Notes under the pieces: model-generated
The model's input: only the letters and a program-made list of their open reading frames with translations
Databases searched by the model: none
Told to the model about the DNA's origin: nothing
Assembly (NCBI GenBank): GCA_963762885.1
Contig: CAVXNH010000044.1
Span: 1-64,000 of the forward strand
DNA: 64,000 bases
Reading direction: 5' to 3'
From: JASHVB01 sp963762885
GTDB lineage: Bacteria > Pseudomonadota > Alphaproteobacteria > Acetobacterales > Acetobacteraceae
Position numbers and translations under genes: made by a program
Shown: piece by piece, positions 7,961 to 18,700 of the stretch
Layout of the letters: the number at the start of each line of letters is the position of its first letter
How positions within the stretch are numbered: the first letter of the stretch is position 1

Positions 7961-10900
7961 CTAGTGGGCCTGCACTGACGGATGAGTCTCGCTCAGGATT
8001 CCTGTGCTGGGGCGGGGCGAGCGAATCTGCGCCATGCGGACCTGGCGTGCCGCGACTTGCTTCTGCTTGACTTTGGGAATGGCCTCGTTGAGATATTGCA
8101 TGAAGTCGCCGACGGTCCTCAACCCTTGAACCTGGGTTTTGATCTTCGTGCTCTCTTCGGGCGTAGCCGCAGCTTCCATGTGGCCTTTCGCGACGATGAA
8201 GATCGTCGAAACCAGCCAGGGGTCCTTGATCGAATCCAAGGGAGTCGACGGATCGACCGTCGCAATCACCTCGTTGCTGTCGGCGACGGGTTGCGGCGCG
8301 CGGCTACGCTGGCTATCGGGCGTCAGCGTCAGAGGAGCGTTCTGGCGCGGCGTTTGAAGCGTTGCCAGGTTCTGCACGCCGACGATCGAACTGTCGCGCA
8401 CCGTCATGGGCTGCAGCCCGAACACCTGCTCGACCGTTGCGGGGATGGCGGAGTGTTCAAGCCTTCTGTGCTCGATCATGCCTTGCGGGCACAGTGGGGA
8501 AATCACCACCACAGGAACCCGTGGCCCGTACTGGTCGAACAGGAAACCGTGCGCTTGCCCCTTCGAACCTGTCGGGGCGGCACGCGGCGGGCGCACATGG
8601 TCGTAAAAGCCACCGTGCTCATCCCAGGCGAGGATCAGCATGCTGTCATTCCAGTGGGGAGAACTGCGAATGATCTCATAGACTTTCTTGATGAGCGACT
8701 CCCCCTCAAAGACACTGTTTCCAGGGTGCTGCGAGTTGATGGGTTGTGGTGCCGCCAACAAGCCAACTTCTTGCAACAGTTTCTTCAGCGCCTCAATTGC
8801 GACTTTCTCTGATTCATCCTTCGCGCTTGACCCCAGGCTATTCAGCTTCTGATCTATGGTCCCGTAGTACGGCTCGATGAACGTGTAGGCCGCGTCGTAG
8901 CCGGGATCCATGACATCCTTTTCGAAGTCCTCAAAAAGATCGACATCAGACAGGCCGATCCCCTTGAGCAGGACCACGTTAGGAACGCCGTCCCCGGAGT
9001 AGATTTCGGAATGGTATCTTGGCGCTGCGCAATCGATCGTAGAGGGTACCAGTGTCGAAATGGATGCCCTTGGAGTTGAAGACCTCATCCTTGAGTTGGT
9101 CGGAACCGCTGGGTGAATTGTCCCAGACACCCGACGTAGCGGCATGGGCAAACATCCGGTTCGGCTCAGTGGGGCCCGCCATGGAACTATGCCAATGATC
9201 GCACAGCACAAACTCCTTGGCCAACTGATTTCAGAATGGGCACATACTGCTGGGCAAAGCACCGCATAGGTTCGCCCGGGTTGCTCTTATCTGAAAAGGC
9301 AGCGTAGTCGGTAACGAAGCCTGAGTTGTCGACCGGGGGGTATGGAGCCCCATTGAGTTGGAGGTGCTCCGTCCCGCACAGTTGGACTGTGACATCCGAG
9401 AATTGATGCAGCACGTCGCGCTGGCCAACTGTCGTATCCCCCGCCGATCGATCGACCTTGTAGGTCGGATGGGCCGCATCGTCGGTGTTGCTGTTGGTTT
9501 CGTTTCCGGTCAGGACCTCCGCCGAAGTGGGTTGGCCGGTTTGCGTGTCGATACCCTTGATCTCGGAGAATCCCAGCATGTGGTCGAACGACCGATTTTC
9601 CATCATCAGCACAAAGATGTGCTTGATGCCGGTCTGCCCTGACCGGTATCCAAAATCGTTAAGGACGAACCTGGCAGCGGCGAAGACGCCATTTCCCGTG
9701 TTCTGGGCGACCCACACGCCCGCGTCCCCGAAACCCACGATGTCGGGCAGGCCGTCGCCCGTGGTGTCGGCCAGGAAGCGGGGATGGTTGGCGACGCTCC
9801 AGCCCTGGTTGACCCCGAAGTTCTGCAATACGAACTTGGGCGCTGCGAACGTTCCGTCACCGTTGCCCAAAGCAGTCCAGACGCCGTCGTTGCCGAAGCC
9901 GACGAGGTCGGCATGCTTGTTACCCGTCAAGTCGACGACGAAACGGGGGTGTTGGGTGGTCTTCCAACCTTTACTGGCACAGAAGTCTGCGACGACCATC
10001 TTGGCCGGGGTGAAACTTCCGCCGCCTTGGCTGAGTGCAGTCCAGACGCCGTCGTCGCCGAAGCCAATAAAGTCGGCCTTGCCGTCACCGGTCAGGTCGG
10101 CCAGGAGTTGCTCGTGCACGGCGGTGCGCCAGCCGTGGTTGTAGCCAAAGTCGGCGATCACGAATTTGGCCGCTTGAAAGCCGCCATCCCCGTTGCTGAG
10201 CGCGGTCCACATGCCATCATTGCCGAAACCGACGATGTCGCTGCGCTTGTCGCCCGTGAGATCGGCCAGAATGCGAGGGTCATTGGCGACGGTCCATCCC
10301 TGCTTGACCCCGAAGTTCTGCAATACCAACTTGGCCGCTTGCAAGCCGCCATTCCCGTTGCTGAGCGCGGTCCACACGCCGTCGTCGCCGAAGCAGACGA
10401 TGTCCGCGAGGCCGTCGCCGCTGACGTCCGCAAGCAACCGCAAATGCCGACCGACCTGCCAGCCCTGCTTCGCCCCGAAGTTCGGAACCGCCAGTGCGGC
10501 TGTGGTGAAGGTTCCATCTCCCTGGCTGAGCGCTACCCAGACGCCATCATCGCCGAATCCAACGATGTCCGCGCTGTGAATGCGCACGAATGCAGAAGAT
10601 GCTGCAACCGAGGTGGCCATACTCTTGGCGACCACCGCCGGGGTGGCTGGGTGCGCCGCCCCGGCACTTGGTGCTGACGCAGTCTCGATCTTTACGGTGT
10701 CGACTGCATTGTCGAACCTCGCACGCAACGGGTCGGCCAATTCACCCAAGGTCCGAACATGTTTCTCGATGCGCCACTCCTGCCCATAACCAAACTGGCC
10801 TTGTCCCGAGCTGTCGTTATGGACAAAACTTGGTGTCGAGAAATTTCCCTTGCCGTCGTTGAGCGACACCCATACGCCATCGGTTCCGAAGCCAAGGATA

Positions 10901-10977
10901 TCCGCCTTGCCGTCGCCGGTGAGGTCGACGGCGAACCGAGGAAACTCACTGCCCCAATTTATACCAGATCTGCCCAC
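7961..10977 (-). pseudogene. Phospholipase C-like phosphoesterase with N-terminal FG-GAP repeats, frameshifted
   Basis: About 1,000 residues. The first about 430 residues are seven FG-GAP/VCBS-type repeats of about 58 residues, each with a Ca-binding-like D-x-T/S-G-D-G-x-x-D loop and the signature VGFGDDGVW. They are followed by a phosphoesterase domain (PF04185 type) starting IKHIFVLMMENRSFDHMLG, which carries the metal-binding Asn/Asp cluster, then WDEHGGFYDHVRPP and GPRVPVVVISP. The enzyme part is broken by two indels, near 9232 (one extra A) and near 9025; each neighbouring frame continues the family sequence. The start is GTG 10977 after GGGGGGA. No signal peptide is visible at this start, so the true start may lie elsewhere. 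Likely extracellular if intact. Confidence 0.8.
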
Positions 10978-11756
10978 GATTCCCCCCTGCGTCCAATATG
11001 CATTGCGCGTGAAACCGCGTTGCCATGGCGGGTCTCGTGTCTGGCATTACAGCCGCACAGTCGCAGGCTTAACATCGTCGGCATATTCCTTCAAGGTGCG
11101 AAAAGAACCTCGCGCGACGGAACGGCACGCTATGACAGGCAATGACGAGAACCACGACTCACGACTCAATTGATCACAATCACGGCATGACTGCGGTCGC
11201 GATGCAGATTGCGGAAAAGGAGGTGTGGGCGCATCGGCCGTAGCGGGTGTGGATGCGGCGCGAGTCCGTGAGGCGCCCGAACATGATCTTGATTGTGGCG
11301 CAGCTTGGGTAGCGCGGAGATCGGCGGAGCCAGGGGAAGCGCTCGCCGCGTCAGCGTGTCTGCCGGGGAAAGGCAATGGAATGTCCGCTATCGGGAGAGT
11401 GCGCCTGGAGGTTGGGCGTCTCACGTGGTGAAGGTTTTCGGACGCCGGCCGTCGCAGGCCGCGCGTCTGGGCATGGGGCCGGCGTACGAAAACCGCCCAA
11501 GCACGAACCCGCGGGGATGCGGCGATGGTCTATGGGGATTTCGAGTTTTGCTCGGTTGAGGTAGTTACGCAACCGGCTCGTCGCTGGCGTTGTCGGGAAG
11601 TTGGCGAGTGATATTTTGCGCCGGGCGAGGCCAGGATCGGGATTTGGCCGCGGCTGATATGCAGCCGTGTGGCGCTGATCATGGTTAAGGACGCATCAGG
11701 AGGCATTCGCCGTAACGGTGGTGTTGCGGCGTGAGGTGAGCGCGAGCCGTGCCGGA
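10978..11756. other. Gene-free stretch between the phosphoesterase and IS91
   Basis: No protein of convincing codon structure or similarity was seen on either strand. It holds one copy of the dispersed GGTGAAG palindrome (11427-11497). The part adjoining the transposase probably contains the 3' (ori-side) end of the IS91 element, but its exact boundary cannot be fixed by eye. Confidence 0.5.
11427..11497. repeat. Dispersed palindromic element, copy 2
   Basis: GGTGAAGGTTTTCGGACGCC at the left and a near-complement ending GTACGAAAACCGCC at the right; same arms as the copy at 4377-4450, with a divergent centre. Confidence 0.65.
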
Positions 11757-12950
11757 TCACGAGGGGGTGCTCCCGGTTGATGCAGGCGCGTGAGGTGGCG
11801 CGCGTGGTTGCCTCCATCGCCCGAAGGTCTCGATGATGGTCATGCGCCCGCCGCAGCAGGGACAGGGCGGCAGCCAATCGGGCGGTTCCGGCGCTTCGAC
11901 GGGTTCCGGCGGCGGCGCCACGGCAAGCAGTTCGCGGGCACGCGTGATACTGGCTTTGCGTGCGGAACTGGCGAGCAAGCCGTAATGGCGGATGCGGTGG
12001 AAGCCACGTGGCAGGACGTGGAGCAGGAAGCGGCGGATGAACTCGTGCGGCGCGAGGGTCATGACGCGCTGCCGCTCGAGACCGTCGCGGCGGTAATCCT
12101 TGTAGCGGAAGGTGACGCCGGTCGCGTCGAACGCAATCAGGCGCCGGTTGGAGATGGCGACCCGGTGGGTATAGCGCGAGAGATAGGCGAGGACGGCCTC
12201 GGGGCCAGCGAACGGTGGCTTGGCATAGACCACGAAGCGCTTCTTCCTGACCGCGGCGAGGTGACGCAGGAAGAGACGGCGGTCGGCGAGACTGGCCTGG
12301 GTGCCGAAGAACGCAAGTCGCCCCGCCTTATGGAGCTCGATCAGCCGCGTGAGGAACAGGCGGCGGAAGAGCATGCCCAGCACCCGCACCGGCAGCAGGA
12401 AGGCCGGACGCGAAGAGATCCAGCGCCGTCCGTCGAGCGAGATGCCGCCACCCGGTACGATCATGTGGATATGCGGATGGTGTGTCATCGCCGATCCCCA
12501 GGTGTGGAGCACGGCGGTGATGCCGATGCGGGCGCCGAGGTGTCGGGGGTCAGCCGCGATCGTCAACATCGTCTCCGACGCCGCACGGAACAGCAGATCG
12601 TAGACGACGGCCTTGTTCTGCATGGCGATGTCGGCAATCTCGGCCGGCAGCGTGAAGACGACATGGAAGTAGCCGACCGGCAGCAGGTCGGCTTCACGCT
12701 CGGCCAGCCAGGTGCGCGCAGCGGCGCCCTGGCACTTGGGGCAGTGCCGGTTGCGGCAACTGTTGTAGGCAATGCGCTGATGCCCGCAGTCCTCACAGGC
12801 ATCGACATGGCCGCCAAGCGCCGCGGTGCGGCAGTTCTCGATCGCCGACATGACCTTGAGCTGGGTCAGGCTTAGATGGCCGGCCTGGACGGCACGATAG
12901 CCGGCGCCTTCAGCGTGGAAGATATCGGCGACCTCGAGCGAGGTGCGCAA
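11757..12950 (-). CDS. IS91 family transposase (Y2/HUH rolling-circle)
   Basis: 397 residues. An N-terminal zinc-finger region is visible (CEDCGHQRIAYNSCRNRHCPKCQ, residues about 52-75). The HUH metal motif is HHPHIHMIVPGGG (about 157-170). Catalytic tyrosines follow in VLAYLSRYTHRVAISNRRL (about 250-270). The tail CPCCGGRMTIIETF is typical of the family. It nicks the element's ori end and drives one-strand rolling-circle transposition. It is complete and uninterrupted, and lies immediately downstream of the recombinase gene on the same strand. Confidence 0.92.
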   Translation of the reverse strand: MRTSLEVADIFHAEGAGYRAVQAGHLSLTQLKVMSAIENCRTAALGGHVDACEDCGHQRIAYNSCRNRHCPKCQGAAARTWLAEREADLLPVGYFHVVFTLPAEIADIAMQNKAVVYDLLFRAASETMLTIAADPRHLGARIGITAVLHTWGSAMTHHPHIHMIVPGGGISLDGRRWISSRPAFLLPVRVLGMLFRRLFLTRLIELHKAGRLAFFGTQASLADRRLFLRHLAAVRKKRFVVYAKPPFAGPEAVLAYLSRYTHRVAISNRRLIAFDATGVTFRYKDYRRDGLERQRVMTLAPHEFIRRFLLHVLPRGFHRIRHYGLLASSARKASITRARELLAVAPPPEPVEAPEPPDWLPPCPCCGGRMTIIETFGRWRQPRAPPHAPASTGSTPS

Positions 12951-12956
12951 GCAGGT

Positions 12957-13862
12957 TCAGCCGCTGGGTTCCTCGCCCTGCATCAGCAATGCCAAATGCT
13001 CGAGAGGACTGGTCACCGAACGGATCGTCTTGGTCGCAACGCGCGCGTAGAGCGCGGTCGTATCGAGCTTGCTGTGCCCCAACAGGACCTGGATGACACG
13101 GATGTCGACGTCCTGCTCCAGCAGATGGGTGGCAAAGCTGTGGCGCAGCGTATGGGGTGACACCCGCTTCCTGATCCCAGCTGCTTCGGCCGCCTCATGG
13201 GTCGCGCGGTTGATCTGCCGGGGCGAGATCGGATCGGTGCAACTGCGCCCTGGGAACAGCCAGCCATGCCGCAGCATGACCCGGCGTCGCTTGCCTTCCT
13301 CCCACCACAGCCGCAACAGCGTGAGGAGTTGGGGTGACAGCATGGCGTTGCGGTCCTTGCGCCCCTTGCCCTGCTCGACGCGGATCAGCATGCGCTTGCT
13401 GTCGATATCATCGACCTTGAGGCTGGCCACTTCCGACACGCGCAGGCCCGCACCATAGGCGGTGCCAAGTATCGCCTTGTATTTGGGACCCGGTACTGCT
13501 TCGAGCAGCCGGCCGACTTCCTCGACAGTCAGCACCGCTGGCAGCTTGAGCGGGTAGCGCGCCAGGACCAGGCGGCGCGACAGGTCTGGCCGGTCGAGTG
13601 TGACGGTGAAGAAGAAACGCAGTGCCGAGACCGAGCAGTTGATCGTAGGTGGCTGTACACCGCTCTCGTGCTGGTGCACCTGAAACCGGCGAATATCCTC
13701 AGCCGTCGCCGTATCGGGCGACCGCCCGAGGAAAGCGGCGAAGCTGCGCACAACGCGGATGTAGTCGCGCTGGATATCGGATCGCAGGCCGCGCATTGCC
13801 ATATCATCGAGCATACGTTGGCGCAGCGCACTGACGGGGCGGTCGATAGTTGAAACGGACAT
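12957..13862 (-). CDS. Tyrosine-type site-specific recombinase (XerD-like) of the IS91 element
   Basis: 301 residues, complete. The N-terminal SAM-like core-binding domain spans residues about 10-95. The catalytic domain contains GAGLRVSEVASLKVDDID (Arg I), HTLRHSFATHLLEQ (His-x-x-Arg II), LLGHSKLDTTALYARV (His III and the nucleophile Tyr) and an intervening QGKGRKDR lysine loop. All the catalytic residues are present. Such integrases accompany IS91-like transposases and may resolve or assist transposition intermediates. The start MSVSTIDRPVSALRQRM is preceded by GAGAGGAACGTCC on the minus strand. Confidence 0.9.
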   Translation of the reverse strand: MSVSTIDRPVSALRQRMLDDMAMRGLRSDIQRDYIRVVRSFAAFLGRSPDTATAEDIRRFQVHQHESGVQPPTINCSVSALRFFFTVTLDRPDLSRRLVLARYPLKLPAVLTVEEVGRLLEAVPGPKYKAILGTAYGAGLRVSEVASLKVDDIDSKRMLIRVEQGKGRKDRNAMLSPQLLTLLRLWWEEGKRRRVMLRHGWLFPGRSCTDPISPRQINRATHEAAEAAGIRKRVSPHTLRHSFATHLLEQDVDIRVIQVLLGHSKLDTTALYARVATKTIRSVTSPLEHLALLMQGEEPSG

Positions 13863-14311
13863 TGGACGTTCCTCTCAGGATGAAGGGAACTCCATGCTCG
13901 AGAGGCAATCTCGTCCGGCTCAAGACTTCATCGAAAACCGCGCAAAAGTATTGAGGTCCAGGGGCTCGGCCCCTGGCGGGGTTTGGGGCAGCGCCCCAAC
14001 CTTGCTTTGCTACGTTGGTCTATGGTTTGGGGTGCCGGATATAACTCATCCCGCAGCACCGATCCCGCGAAGCGGGTTCGTGCTTGGGTCGAATCCGGCC
14101 GCTGGTGCAAACTGGCTCGGCTACCGTCGCTTTGGTTTGGAACCGGCTGTCCTCCGCAGGGCCACACCCCGGCTGACGGGCAGTCCTGAACAAGAAAATC
14201 TGGCCCGCGACCTGTCACGACCTCGGGGTCGAGGTGCTAGCCACTCTTCCGCTCCACCTGGCAGCGGAACCGCGTTGAGTTCCGCAGCGAAGTGCGGCGA
14301 CGTGACAACGA
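13863..14311. repeat. Gene-free gap with palindromic repeats between IS91 and Hsp70-like gene
   Basis: Contains AGGGGCTCGGCCCCT and GGGGTTTGGGGCAGCGCCCC hairpins (about 13957-14001) and the shorter ATCCCGCGAAGCGGG near 14063. No protein-coding signal was recognised in the remainder. The ter end of the IS91 element should lie close to 13865-13930. Confidence 0.45.
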
Positions 14312-15544
14312 TCACCCCGCGCCGAGCAGCGCCAGCCCCTCGGCGACGGACACGAACTCCCCACCGCCGGCGAGTTTCTCCACCCCGAATCGCTGCTCGA
14401 ACAACCGCCGCACAGCGGGAACGAACGCCGTGCCACCAGTCAGGAACACCCGGTCGATCGCCTCGGCTGGCAGAGCGGCTTCCTCCAGCATCCGGTCCAC
14501 CGTAGCGCCAAGCCGCGCCAGGTCGCCGGCGATCCAGGATTCGAACTCCCCCCGCGTGATCCTGCGTTCCACGCCAAACTCCTTATGCCGGAACGCAAGC
14601 ACCGCGCTGTCCGCCCGCGACAGCGCCGCCTTGGTAGCGGAGACCGCCTGATACAGCGGATAACCCACCCCATCCTCGATCAGCGTAATCAAATTCAACA
14701 ACCGCTCGGGGTGTTCCGCCGTGCGCGCCACCTCGGCGATGGAGCGCAAGGTGCGCGGCGTGCGCATCAGCGACAGCAGGTGCCAGCGCGCGAAGCCGGA
14801 GTAATACTCCGGTGGCACCGGCAGCGCCGTGCCCATCACCCGGTAGGTGTCGCCCTTGCCGAGCAACGGTGCGATGGCGCGGTCGATGATGCGGAAGTCG
14901 AACGCGTCGCCGGCGATGCCGATGCCGGCATGGCCAAGTGGCACGCTGCCGCCCCGAGGCTCGAAGCGCATAACCGAAAAGTCGCTGGTGCCGCCGCCGA
15001 AGTCGCCGATCAACAGCGTGGCCTGCTCGGTCAAGGAGCGGGCGAAGCGCGTGCCGGCCGCCTCGGGCTCCAGCGCCAGCCGAACGTCGTGCCATCCCGC
15101 ATCGGCGTAGCCGCCGCGCAGCCGTTCGGCGCCCAATGCATCGTCCGGGAACTCGCCGGCGAAGCGCACCGGACGGCCGACGACGACGCGCGGCGGCAGC
15201 GGAACGTCAGCGAGCAAGGCGCGCAGGAACCAGCCGATCATGCGTTCCAGCGTGAAGCGGTGACCGAAGATGCGCGTTTCCGTAAAACTCTTTTGCGCCA
15301 GGTAGGTCTTCATCGACATGATCAGCCGGCTGTCCAGCGGATCTTCCAGATAGGCGGCGATCGCCTCGGGCCCGGCCGCGTGGTGCAGCAGGGTCCGGCC
15401 GGGCTGCGGCTCGGTCCAGAAGCACAGCACCGAGCGGAATACGTCGAGCGTGGCCAGGCGCCGCGTGGTGACCGAGCCATCCTCGTGCAACAGGGCAACG
15501 ACGCTATTGGTGGTGCCGAAATCGATGCCGACTGCCCTGACCAT
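14312..15544 (-). CDS. Hsp70 family (DnaK/YegD-like) ATPase
   Basis: 410 residues, about the length of an Hsp70 nucleotide-binding domain alone. Residues 5-15 give the phosphate-1 motif VGIDFGTTNSVVA. Phosphate-2 is LLIGDFGGGTSDFSVM, about residues 180-195. The adenosine motif is FLTGGTAFVPAVRRLF near residue 370. There is no C-terminal substrate-binding domain or EEVD-like tail, as in YegD-type proteins. The C-terminal 60 residues are duplicated as a remnant at 4170-4363. It is divergent from the TPR-glycosyltransferase array across a 200-bp gap. Cytosolic; clients are unknown. Confidence 0.88.
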   Translation of the reverse strand: MVRAVGIDFGTTNSVVALLHEDGSVTTRRLATLDVFRSVLCFWTEPQPGRTLLHHAAGPEAIAAYLEDPLDSRLIMSMKTYLAQKSFTETRIFGHRFTLERMIGWFLRALLADVPLPPRVVVGRPVRFAGEFPDDALGAERLRGGYADAGWHDVRLALEPEAAGTRFARSLTEQATLLIGDFGGGTSDFSVMRFEPRGGSVPLGHAGIGIAGDAFDFRIIDRAIAPLLGKGDTYRVMGTALPVPPEYYSGFARWHLLSLMRTPRTLRSIAEVARTAEHPERLLNLITLIEDGVGYPLYQAVSATKAALSRADSAVLAFRHKEFGVERRITRGEFESWIAGDLARLGATVDRMLEEAALPAEAIDRVFLTGGTAFVPAVRRLFEQRFGVEKLAGGGEFVSVAEGLALLGAG

Positions 15545-15565
15545 TCGGCTGCCCCACGTACAAGG

Positions 15566-15596
15566 TCCTCCCCCTCCCCTTGAGGGAGGGGGAGGA
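15566..15596. repeat. Perfect hairpin in the Hsp70/TPR divergent gap
   Basis: TCCTCCCCCTCCC, loop CTTGA, GGGAGGGGGAGGA: a perfect 13-bp stem followed by TTTG. It lies upstream of both divergent genes, so it is more likely a dispersed palindrome or regulatory structure than a terminator. Confidence 0.55.
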
Positions 15597-15748
15597 GTTT
15601 GTATCTTGCGACAGCAGGCTCACAATTCCGGCCAGGATGAAAGCGTCCTGACACTACCAGCCATGCATCCAACCAATTCAGTTTGTCGCGATCGAACAAT
15701 AAGCTATTTTTCAACCGGATGGCACGGCTCGGATAGGCAACGCACCGC

Positions 15749-18700
15749 ATGAACCGCAGACAGCATCGGCCCCACCGGCAGCCGGGCCGTGCCGGCTCGC
15801 CAGGACCGACGCCAGCCCCCCAACCGCTGTTCGCCGCGGCCATGCAGCACCAGCAGGCCGGCCGCTTCGACGACGCCGAACGGCTGTTCCGCCAGGTCCT
15901 GGCGGCCAATCCGCGCCACGCCGACGCCATGCACATGCTCGGCGTGATCGCCTACCAGACCGGACGCCGCGATCTCGCCATCGACCTGATCGGCCAGGCG
16001 GTCGCGGCCAACCCCCGCGAGCCCCTGTACCACACCAACCTCGGCAACCTGCGCCAGCAGCAGGGCCGGCTGGACGAGGCGGTCGCGCTCTACCACAAGG
16101 CCATAGAACTCAATCCGGACCTCCCCGGCCCGCACAACAACCTCGGCAACGCCCTGCGCGAACAGCGCAAGCCTGACGAGGCGATCGCCGCCTTCCGCCG
16201 CGCCATCGCGTGCAATCCGGACTACGCCGAGGCGCACAACAACCTCGGCGTCGTCCTGCTGGAACAGGGCCGCCTGGACGAGGCCGTCGCCGCCTATCGC
16301 CGCGCCATCGCGATCAAGCCCGACTATCCGGACGCCCTCAGCAACCTCGGCAACACGCTGAAGCAGCAGGGCCTGCTGGACGACGCAATCGCCTGCTATC
16401 GCACCGCCCTCGGCATCCGCCCGGACTTCCCGGAGGCGCACAGCAACCTCGGCATCGCGTTGCAGGACCAGGGCCTGTTGGACGACGCCATCGCCGCCTT
16501 CCGCGCCGCCCTCGCGCTCAACCCCCACCACCCGGAGGCGCAGAACAATCTCGGCAACGCCCTGATGGAGCAGGGCAAACTGGATGAAGCGGCCGTCGCC
16601 TTCAGTGGCGCCGCGGCGCTCAGCCCGAACGTCCCGGAGGTGCACTACAACCGCGGCAACGTGTCCTGGGAACAAGGCCGGCTGGAGGAGGCCGTCGCCT
16701 GCTACCGCCGGGCGCTCGAACTGCGGCCCGACTACCCGCAGGCGCACAACAACCTGGGCAACGGCCTGAAGGAACTGGGACAGCGCGACGAAGCCGCCGC
16801 CTGCTACCGCCGCGCCATCGAACTCAAGCCCGACTACGCCGAGGCGCACAACAACCTCGGCATCCTGTTGCAGGAAACCGGGTTGGTCGGCGAAGCCATC
16901 GCCTGCTGCCACCGCGCCCTCGCCCTGAACCCGGACTTCGCCGAGGCGCACGACAACCTCGGCAACGCGTTGCGCAAGCAAGGCCGCACCGCTGAAGCGA
17001 TCGTCTCCTACCGCCGGGCCGTCGCGCTCAAGCCGGACTTCCCCGACACCCGCACCAACCTGGCGATGGCGATGCTGGCGATCGGCGACATGCCGGCGGG
17101 CTGGGAAGAGTACGAGTGGCGCTGGAAGACCGCCCACCTGGGCAAATACGCCCGCGACTTCCCGCAGCCGCAATGGCGGGGCGAACCGGCCGCCGGCCGC
17201 ACCCTGCTGATCCATGCAGAGCAAGGGTTCGGCGATACGCTGCAGTTCTGCCGCTACGCAACGCTGGCCGCCGAACGCGGGCTGCGGGTGATCATGGAGG
17301 TGCCGAAGGCGCTGGTCCGGCTGGTCCGGACCGTCCCGGGCGTCGAGCGCGTGCTGGCGTTCGGCGAGCCCCTGCCGGAGTTCGACCTGCAATGCCCCAT
17401 GCTCAGCATGCCGCTAGCGGTGGGGACGACGATGGCGACCATTCCGGCCGACATCCCCTATCTGCACCCGGACCCCACCCAGGCCGCCGCCTGGCGCGCG
17501 CGCCTGGACGCGATGGGGAACCAGGGCACCCGCATCGGCCTGGTCTGGGCCGGCAATCCGCGCAAGCAACTGCCCGCCCTGGCTGCGCTGGACCGGCGGC
17601 GCTCGATTGCCGCGGACCGGCTGGCGCCGTTGTTCGAGGTGCCCGGCACGCAGTTTTTCAGCCTGCAAAAGGACGGTCCGGCGCCACCGGCGGATTTCGC
17701 GCTGACCGACGTGATGGCCGAGATGGACGACTTCGCCGACACCGCGGCGCTGATCGCCAACCTCGACTTGGTGATCTCGGTCGATACGTCGGTGGCACAC
17801 CTGGCAGCGGCGCTGGGCCGGCCGGTATGGGTCATGGACCGCTGCGACCCGTGCTGGCGCTGGCCGCTCGGCCGCAGCGACAGCCCGTGGTACCCGACGC
17901 TGCGGCTGTTCCGGCAGCCGGATTTTGGCGAGTGGGAGTCCGTGATCGCCGACGTGCAGACCGCGCTGCGGGAGTTCGTTGAGTCAAAGTCGCCCGATCC
18001 GCGTCCAGCGGCCCCCGATCCACGCCAATCGAAGCCCGACCAACGTCATGGCGGGCAAAGGCCCGCCATCCACGACTTTGCCGCGCCGACGTCCGAAGTC
18101 GTGGATGCCGGCCTCCGCCGGCATGACGATGCCGACCTGCGCGTGCCCCCGCTCCCCGCCCCGATCCCGGACCCGCAACCGCTGTTCGCCGCGGCCGTGC
18201 GGCACCACCAAGCGGGCCGCCTGGACGAAGCGGAACAGCTCTTCCTCCAGGTCCTGGCGATAGATCCCCGCCACGCCGACGCCCTGCATTCGCTCGGGGT
18301 GGTCGCCCACCAGACCGGACGCAACGACCTGGCCGTGCGGCACATGCGCCAGGCCATCGCGATCAACCCCACTGCTCCCGTCTACCAGTCCAACCTCGGC
18401 AACCTGCTGCAACGCCAGGGCCGTACCGACGAAGCCATCGCCTGCTATCGCGCCGCTATCGCGCTCAACCCCGCCTACCCCGTCGTCCACAACAACCTCG
18501 GCAACGCCCTGCGAGAACTGGGGCAACTCGACCAGGCCGCCGCCTCCTACCGCCGGGCCGTCGAAGTCCGGCCGGACTACGCCGAGGCCCACAACAACCT
18601 CGGCGTCGCGTTGCTGGAGCTAGGCCAGGTGGACGCGGCGATTGCCAGCTACCGCACCGCCATCGAACTCAAGCCGGACTATCCCGACGCCTTCAACAAC

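Larger units (their letters stand above)
11757..13862 (-). mobile_element. IS91-family element with accessory tyrosine recombinase
   Basis: Two genes in one operon, the recombinase first and the HUH transposase second, six bases apart. This pairing is known for a subgroup of IS91-like elements. IS91 elements transpose by rolling-circle replication and lack terminal inverted repeats, so the ends given here are just the gene limits; the true ori and ter ends lie outside them. Confidence 0.8.

Noticed and set aside
7686..7964. Short plus-strand open frame after tetR
   Set aside because: No ribosome site, no recognisable family and composition unlike neighbouring genes; insufficient support for a gene.
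11790..12875. Plus-strand open frame overlapping the IS91 transposase
   Set aside because: Antisense to a complete, well-conserved transposase; no domain recognised.
15566..15596. Intrinsic terminator
   Set aside because: Perfect hairpin, but it lies upstream of both divergent genes and has only a three-base T run; kept as a repeat.
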